In this document: piece by piece, positions 59,022-64,000 of the stretch
How positions within the stretch are numbered: the first letter of the stretch is position 1
Layout: every line of letters starts with the position of its first letter
Source: Rhodocyclaceae bacterium
GTDB taxonomy: Bacteria; Pseudomonadota; Gammaproteobacteria; Burkholderiales; Rhodocyclaceae
Direction: 5' to 3'
Assembly: GCA_019455325.1 (NCBI GenBank)
Contig: JACFMQ010000001.1
Span: 445,071 to 509,070, forward strand
DNA length: 64,000 nucleotides
Translations under genes and position numbers: made by a program
Notes under the pieces: generated by a model
The model's database searches: none
What the model was told of the DNA's origin: nothing
What the model saw: only the letters and a program-made list of their open reading frames with translations

Positions 59022-60994
59022 GTCGGGTCGCACGCCGGCACCTCCGCCGCGAAGAAATCGATCACCTCGGCCAGCTCGCGCGTCCGCTTCATCGGCGGCA
59101 GGCTGCGCCAGACGCGCTTGCCGTAGGGCTTGGTGATCAGCCGCGGGTCGCAGATCATCAGCACGCCGCGGTCGCTCTCGTCGCGGATCAGCCGGCCGGC
59201 ACCCTGCTTGACGTTGATCACCGCGCGCGGCAACTGGTATTCCATGAAGGCGTTCCTGCCTTCGCGGTTCATGCGCTCGATGCGCGCCGAGAGCACCGGG
59301 TCGTCCGGCGGCGCGAACGGCAGCTTGTCGATGACGACGAGCGACAGCGCCTCGCCGCGCACGTCGACGCCTTCCCAGAAGCTCTGGCTGCCGACCAGGA
59401 TGGCGTTGCCGAGCCGGCGGAAGCGTTCGAGCAGTTCGTTCTTGCTGCCCTCGCCCTGCAAGAGCAGCGGGTAGTCGAGGCCCTCCGCCTCCAGCCTTTC
59501 CTGCAGCAGTTCGTGCATGCGGCGCATGGCCCGCAGCGAGGTGCACAGGAAGAAGGCGCGGCCGCCGCTCGCCTTCAGCACCGGGAACGCGGCCTTCGCC
59601 ACGGCCTCGACGAAGCCCGGGCTGTTCGGCTCGGGCAGGCCCTGCGGCGCGTAGAGCACGGCCTGCCGGCCGTAGTCGAAGGGGCTGTCCCAGCACGCCG
59701 ACTCGGCGTCGATCAGGCCCATCTCGGCGCAGTAGTGGCCGAAGTCCTTCTGCACGGCGAGCGTCGCCGAGGTGAAGATCCAGGCGCGCGGGTGGCCGCT
59801 CATCTGCTTGCGGAAGATCTCGCCGATGGCCAGCGGCGTCGCGTTCAACTGCAGCGAATAGGTCGTCGCCTCGCCCCAGCGCACGCTGCCCGGACCTTCG
59901 GCCGCTTCGCCCTCGCCCGGCGTTTCGCCGGCGCGCCAGCGGCGGTAGCCGGCGAGCAGTTCGAGGCTCCGCTGCCAGCAGCTTTCCAGCCCTTCCGAGC
60001 GCTCCGCCTGCGTTTCCAGGATCGCCGCGAAACGTTCGAGGTTGTTGATCAGCCCGGCCAGCAGGTTGTCGAAGCCCGGCCGCGCCGCGAGCTGCGGCAG
60101 CGCGTAGCGCGCCGGCTCGATGCCGAGCGTCAGGCGCAGATCCTTCGCCGCCTTTTCCAGGTTCGCGCAGGCCGGCGGCAGGTCGAGGCAGTCGCGCGCC
60201 GAGGCCAGCGCCTCGATCTTGGTGTCGCGCGCGAGGTCGGTGACCTGCGCCGTCGACACGCTATCGCCGAAGAACAGGCTGGCCGTCTCCGGCAACTGGT
60301 GCGCCTCGTCGAAGATCACCGCGTTGCACGCCGGCAGCAGTTCGGCCATGCCTTCGTCCTTGAGCATGACGTCGGCGAAGAAAAGATGGTGGTTGACGAC
60401 GACGACGTCGGCCTCCAACGCCTCGCGGCGCGCGGCGAGGACGAAGCATTCCTTGTGGTTCGGACAGTCCTGGCCGAGGCAGTTCTCGCGCGTCGAAGTG
60501 ACCATGCTCCACACCGGCGAGCTTTCCGGCACGTCGTTGCACTCGCCCTTGTCGCCGCGCTGCGTCTCCTTGGCGAAGCGGGCGATGGCGCGCGCGTGGC
60601 CGGCGTCCTCGCGCGCGAGGAAGCGGCCGTCGGCGAGCGCGCGGGCGAGGTGGTAGTGGCAGACGTAGTTGGCGCGCCCCTTGAGCAGCGCGATCTTCAC
60701 CGGCGCCTGCAGGGCGTCGCGCACGGTCGGCAGGTCGCGGCTGAAGAGCTGGTCCTGCAGGGTCTTGGTGCCGGTGGAGACGATCACCTTGCCGCCGGAG
60801 AGCAGCGCCGGCACCAGGTAGGCGTAGGTCTTGCCGGTGCCGGTGCCGGCCTCGGCGACGAGCACGCGGTTTTCCGCGAGCGCCGCGGCCACGCGCTCGG
60901 CCATCTCCAGTTGCTGGCTGCGCGTGCGGTAGCCGGGAATGCTGCCGGCCAGCGGCCCGGCCGGGGAAAAGACGTCGGAAAGCGGCGAAGACAT
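59018..60994 (-). CDS. DinG/YoaA-type iron-sulphur DNA helicase
   Basis: A 658-residue superfamily 2 helicase. Walker A is EAGTGTGKT, the DEAH box is IFDEAHQLPE, and QSFWEGVDVRGEAL is motif V-like. Four Cys in YVCHYH and ENCLGQDCPNHKECF fit the 4Fe-4S cluster of the XPD/DinG family. It unwinds DNA in repair and replication-fork maintenance. Its stop overlaps the next start by 4 bp, so it heads the cofactor operon. Confidence 0.92.
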   Translation of the reverse strand: MSSPLSDVFSPAGPLAGSIPGYRTRSQQLEMAERVAAALAENRVLVAEAGTGTGKTYAYLVPALLSGGKVIVSTGTKTLQDQLFSRDLPTVRDALQAPVKIALLKGRANYVCHYHLARALADGRFLAREDAGHARAIARFAKETQRGDKGECNDVPESSPVWSMVTSTRENCLGQDCPNHKECFVLAARREALEADVVVVNHHLFFADVMLKDEGMAELLPACNAVIFDEAHQLPETASLFFGDSVSTAQVTDLARDTKIEALASARDCLDLPPACANLEKAAKDLRLTLGIEPARYALPQLAARPGFDNLLAGLINNLERFAAILETQAERSEGLESCWQRSLELLAGYRRWRAGETPGEGEAAEGPGSVRWGEATTYSLQLNATPLAIGEIFRKQMSGHPRAWIFTSATLAVQKDFGHYCAEMGLIDAESACWDSPFDYGRQAVLYAPQGLPEPNSPGFVEAVAKAAFPVLKASGGRAFFLCTSLRAMRRMHELLQERLEAEGLDYPLLLQGEGSKNELLERFRRLGNAILVGSQSFWEGVDVRGEALSLVVIDKLPFAPPDDPVLSARIERMNREGRNAFMEYQLPRAVINVKQGAGRLIRDESDRGVLMICDPRLITKPYGKRVWRSLPPMKRTRELAEVIDFFAAEVPACDPT

Positions 60995-61140
60995 GCGGCG
61001 GAATCAGCGGGCGGGAACGTCGTCGGAAAGCGAGGACGCATCCTACCAGAAGCCCGGCTCGCGGTCGTGACCGGGCGGCATGACGACGGCTTCCAGCTTC
61101 CATAGTGAAGCGGCCGGGGGACGCCGGCCGCAGGAGGGCG

Positions 61141-61854
61141 TTACAGCCCGAAGATTCCCAGATAGGCGCCGGCGCCGAAGGCACCGAAGCCGTAGCGCTG
61201 CGTGGCCGCCTCGGTGGCGCGCTGCGCCACTTCGTTGCTGTACTGCACGGCATTCTGGCGCGTTTCGAGCCGCTCGACGCGGTTCTCCTGCGCCCTCACC
61301 GCGGCGCTGATGCTGCCGTTTTCGGAAAGCTGCCGCGTCGCCGTCGCTTCGGCGGCGCGGCCGACCTCGCCGAGCGCCCGCGTCACCGCCGTCGGGTTGG
61401 CGTTGTAGGCGCTTTCCAGCGCCTTCGCGTCGACCGTCAGCGAACCATCCTTGCCGACGCGGATGCCGACGTCGGAGAAGGCGCTGCCGACCTCGCCGAC
61501 CAGGCGCTGCATCTGCGCCGAGGCGAGCGCCGCCCGGCCGTCGTCGTCCTGCGCACCGGCCTTGGCCAGCGCGGTGCGCTGTTCGTTGTAGGACTGGACG
61601 AAGGCTTCCGCCGCCTGCCGCGCCTCGGTCACCGAGGAAAGCCGCTCCGCGTCCTGCAGGTTCTTCCCCGCCGCCTGCACGCCGGCGGCGGCCGACTGCA
61701 CCTGGCCGAACGCGGAGAGCTGCACGCGCGCGCTGTCGACCTCGCGCGACAGCGCCTCGGCCGGCTGCCGCAGCGCGGACGAAACGCGATCGCTCTGGCT
61801 GGCGTAGAGCGCGGCGATGTTGCCGACGGAAAAAGTGGACGATTGAACGAACAT
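61141..61854 (-). CDS. FliD C-terminal-like protein, not in a flagellar operon
   Basis: A 237-residue protein, mostly helical and rich in Ala, Gln and Ser. The stretch SAFSDVGIRVGKDGSLTVDA and KALESAYNANPTAVTRALGE resembles the C-terminal domain of the flagellar hook cap FliD. There is no signal peptide and no other flagellar gene nearby, and at 237 residues it is shorter than most FliD proteins. It may be a cap-like secreted or export-chaperone-dependent protein. The call rests on pattern similarity only. Confidence 0.6.
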   Translation of the reverse strand: MFVQSSTFSVGNIAALYASQSDRVSSALRQPAEALSREVDSARVQLSAFGQVQSAAAGVQAAGKNLQDAERLSSVTEARQAAEAFVQSYNEQRTALAKAGAQDDDGRAALASAQMQRLVGEVGSAFSDVGIRVGKDGSLTVDAKALESAYNANPTAVTRALGEVGRAAEATATRQLSENGSISAAVRAQENRVERLETRQNAVQYSNEVAQRATEAATQRYGFGAFGAGAYLGIFGL

Positions 61855-61982
61855 GGCTGACTTCTGATTTCTGATCCCTGAACGTACCCATCAGTATAGG
61901 CCCGAACAGGCCGAAATCAAGCCGCTTGACCGGTTTGCGGATTTCTCACGACAATCGGCGCAAGCCTCCCACGGAGATCTCG

Positions 61983-62447
61983 ATGATCGACCAGCCCGTC
62001 GCCGACTTCACCCTCCCCGCCACCGGCGGTGCCCACTTCACCCTCTCCGCCCATCGCGGCCGCACCGTGGTCCTCTACTTCTACCCCAAGGACAGCACGC
62101 CCGGCTGCACCACCGAAGCCCAGCAGTTCCGCGATCTTTTCCCCGAGTTCGCCGCCGCCGGCTGCGTCGTCGCCGGCGTTTCGCGCGACTCGCTGCGCTC
62201 GCACGAGAATTTCCGGGCGAAGCAGGAACTGCCGTTCGCGCTGCTGGCGGACGCCGACGAGGCGCTGTGCGCGCAGTTCTCGGTGATCCGGCAGAAGAAG
62301 CTCTACGGCAAGGAATTCCGCGGCATCGAGCGCAGCACCTTCGTCATCGACGGCGAGGGCATGCTGCGCAGGGAATGGCGCGGCGTGAAGGTGCCCGGCC
62401 ACGCCCGGGAAGTGCTGGACTACGTGAAAACCCTCAGCAAGAAATAA
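61983..62447 (+). CDS. bcp: Peroxiredoxin (Bcp/PrxQ family)
   Basis: A 154-residue thiol peroxidase. The peroxidatic Cys is residue 42 in KDSTPGCTTEA. The Cys five residues later found in many Bcp proteins is absent (Gln47); another Cys at about 62 may resolve or the enzyme may be 1-Cys. It reduces peroxides in the cytosol. GGAGAT precedes the ATG at 61983, chosen over an upstream ATG by family length. Confidence 0.93.
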   Translation: MIDQPVADFTLPATGGAHFTLSAHRGRTVVLYFYPKDSTPGCTTEAQQFRDLFPEFAAAGCVVAGVSRDSLRSHENFRAKQELPFALLADADEALCAQFSVIRQKKLYGKEFRGIERSTFVIDGEGMLRREWRGVKVPGHAREVLDYVKTLSKK

Positions 62448-62460
62448 CGGAGAGCCCGAC

Positions 62461-63888
62461 ATGGCCCGCAAGCCCGCCGCAAAAGCCCCCCACTCCGAGA
62501 CCGCTGCGCACCGGAAGATCTTCGTCCTCGACACCAACGTGCTGATGCACGACCCGACCAGCCTCTACCGCTTCGAGGAGCACGACGTCTACCTGCCGAT
62601 CATGACCCTCGAAGAGCTGGACAACAACAAGAAGGGCATGTCCGAAATCTCGCGCAACGCGCGCCAGGCGACGCGCACGCTCGACGAGATCGTCTGCAGC
62701 GCCGGCGACGGCATCGAGAGCGGCATCCCGCTGGAAGGGCCGTCGAAGAAGCTGGCCAGCGGCAGCCTCTTCCTGCAGACCGAGGCCATCGCCGCCGACC
62801 TGCCGGCGGCGCTGCCGACCTCGAAGTACGACAACCAGATCCTCGCCGTCGTCATCCACCTGCAGCGCAAGCATCCGCGCCGGCCGGTGATCCTCGTCTC
62901 GAAGGACATCAACATGCGCATCAAGGCCCGCGCGCTCGGGCTGGAGGCGCAGGACTACTTCAACGACAAGGTGCTGGAGGACACCGACCTTCTGTACACC
63001 GGCATGCGCCAGTTGCCCGCCGACTTCTGGGAGACGCACGGCCAGGGCATGGAGTCCTGGAAGCAGGACGGGACCACGGGCTATCGCGTGCAGGGGCCGC
63101 TCTGCTCGCAGATGCTGGTGAACGAGTTCCTCTTCATCGACGGCGACCCGAGCTTCGCGGCGATCGTCCGGAACGTCGCCGGCAAGACCGCCGAGTTCGC
63201 CACGCTGACCGACTTCACGCATCCGAAGAACGCCATCTGGGGCATCACCGCGCGCAACCGCGAGCAGAACTTCGCGCTCAACCTGCTGATGAACCCGGCC
63301 ATCGACTTCATCACGCTGCTCGGCCAGGCCGGCACCGGCAAGACGCTGCTGACGCTCGCCGCCGGCCTGACGCAGGTGCTGGAGAGCAAGCTCTACGCCG
63401 AGATCATCATGACCCGCGTGACCGTGCCGGTCGGCGAGGACATCGGCTTCCTGCCGGGCACCGAGGAGGAGAAGATGACGCCGTGGATGGGCGCGCTCGA
63501 GGACAACCTCGACGTGCTCAACAAGACCGACGAGGGCGCCGGCGACTGGGGCCGGGCGGCGACCATGGATCTCATCCGCAGCCGGATCAAGGTGAAGTCG
63601 CTGAACTTCATGCGCGGCCGCACCTTCCTCAACAAGTACCTGATCATCGACGAGGCGCAGAACCTGACGCCGAAGCAGATGAAGACGCTGATCACGCGCG
63701 CCGGCCCCGGCACCAAGGTGGTCTGCCTCGGCAACATCGCGCAGATCGACACGCCCTACCTGACCGAGGGCAGCTCGGGCCTGACCTACGTCGTCGACCG
63801 CTTCAAGGGCTGGAGCCACTCCGGCCACGTGACGCTGCAGCGCGGCGAGCGCTCGCGGCTCGCCGACCACGCGGCGGAAGTGCTCTGA
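62461..63888 (+). CDS. PhoH-family protein with N-terminal PIN domain
   Basis: A 475-residue protein. A PIN nuclease-type domain (IFVLDTNVLMHDPTSLYRFE, VILVSKDINMRIKARA) occupies about 19-160 and a PhoH ATPase domain about 240-475 (Walker A GQAGTGKTLL, Walker B YLIIDEAQN). This PhoH2-like fusion acts on RNA in characterised relatives. It starts 13 bp after bcp, so the two are likely co-transcribed. Confidence 0.95.
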   Translation: MARKPAAKAPHSETAAHRKIFVLDTNVLMHDPTSLYRFEEHDVYLPIMTLEELDNNKKGMSEISRNARQATRTLDEIVCSAGDGIESGIPLEGPSKKLASGSLFLQTEAIAADLPAALPTSKYDNQILAVVIHLQRKHPRRPVILVSKDINMRIKARALGLEAQDYFNDKVLEDTDLLYTGMRQLPADFWETHGQGMESWKQDGTTGYRVQGPLCSQMLVNEFLFIDGDPSFAAIVRNVAGKTAEFATLTDFTHPKNAIWGITARNREQNFALNLLMNPAIDFITLLGQAGTGKTLLTLAAGLTQVLESKLYAEIIMTRVTVPVGEDIGFLPGTEEEKMTPWMGALEDNLDVLNKTDEGAGDWGRAATMDLIRSRIKVKSLNFMRGRTFLNKYLIIDEAQNLTPKQMKTLITRAGPGTKVVCLGNIAQIDTPYLTEGSSGLTYVVDRFKGWSHSGHVTLQRGERSRLADHAAEVL

Positions 63889-63907
63889 GCACCGGCGGAC
63901 GGCGGGT

Positions 63908-64000
63908 TCAGATCAGGCCGCGCTCCTTCAGCACGCGGGCGATGGTCTCGGCAAGCGGGCGCGAGCCGCGGTGCGCCGTCGCCGCATCGTCGTTCTCGGT
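63908..64000 (-). CDS. C-terminal end of an unidentified protein (partial)
   Basis: On the minus strand the last 30 codons of a frame end at 63908 (RPLAETIARVLKERGLI). The rest lies beyond the window, so no family can be named. It converges on the PhoH gene. Confidence 0.5.
   Translation of the reverse strand, partial: TENDDAATAHRGSRPLAETIARVLKERGLI

Noticed and set aside
61110..61131. GC-rich 8-bp hairpin after the FliD-like gene
   Set aside because: It has no T-tract on either strand, so it does not qualify as an intrinsic terminator.

Overview
The window reads as chromosome from a high-GC betaproteobacterium. The small DUF3460 and DUF3567 proteins, the Pat-type acyl-CoA synthetase/GNAT protein, the ClpB, Bcp and PhoH housekeeping genes and the PhaB-like fragment all point there. 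A member of the Rhodocyclales (Azoarcus/Thauera/Azospira-like) is my best guess, but it is a guess. I see no tRNA, rRNA, CRISPR array or insertion sequence. No stretch longer than 300 bases lacks a gene.

Layout. 1-6.2 kb is housekeeping: a partial Pat-type acetyltransferase, three small or DUF genes, and clpB. 6.3-31.9 kb is one four-gene operon on the minus strand: a 6641-residue NRPS-PKS, a 1173-residue NRPS with a methyltransferase inserted in its adenylation domain, a discrete malonyl-type acyltransferase, and a periplasmic serine beta-lactamase-fold (S12) protein. 32.1-36.0 kb, divergent from it, holds two orphan solute-binding proteins, a dicarboxylate/amino-acid symporter and an Asp/Glu-type racemase. 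36.1-37.5 kb, after a large inverted repeat, holds a ParA-like ATPase overlapping a DUF697 protein. 37.6-47.4 kb is a second minus-strand operon: secreted protein, 59-residue membrane protein, SyrD/PvdE-like peptide ABC exporter, SPFH protein, RND adaptor, pump and outer-membrane channel, and a type II thioesterase. 47.6-49.2 kb has a second DUF697 protein and a Sfp-type phosphopantetheinyl transferase. 49.2-53.5 kb is a sigma-54 unit: promoter, repeated GTCTC-N6-GAGAC palindromes, a half-length PhaB-like protein, an enhancer-binding activator and a fused CoA-transferase. The rest is ordinary: an MCP, then a DinG-like helicase/ATP-grasp-like/mobB/moeA/moaD/moaE operon, a FliD-like protein, bcp, phoH and a partial gene.

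How it works together. About 6.3-49.2 kb looks like a complete biosynthetic locus for a peptide-polyketide hybrid. The assembly line, read by eye, is C-A-T / C-T-E / C-A-T / C-A-T / KS-DH-KR-ACP / C-T / C then A(MT)-T-TE. The modules would take Phe or Tyr, an unknown residue (epimerised), Val-like, Ser, malonate supplied by the discrete AT, an unknown residue, and Gln-like (possibly methylated). Two modules have no adenylation domain, so their substrates must come from elsewhere. PPTase and thioesterase II support the line; the ABC and RND systems probably move the product out; the S12 protein may mature it or protect against it. I do not recognise the product. The ParA-DUF697 pair, second DUF697 protein and SPFH protein are not standard NRPS partners and are the most unusual context.
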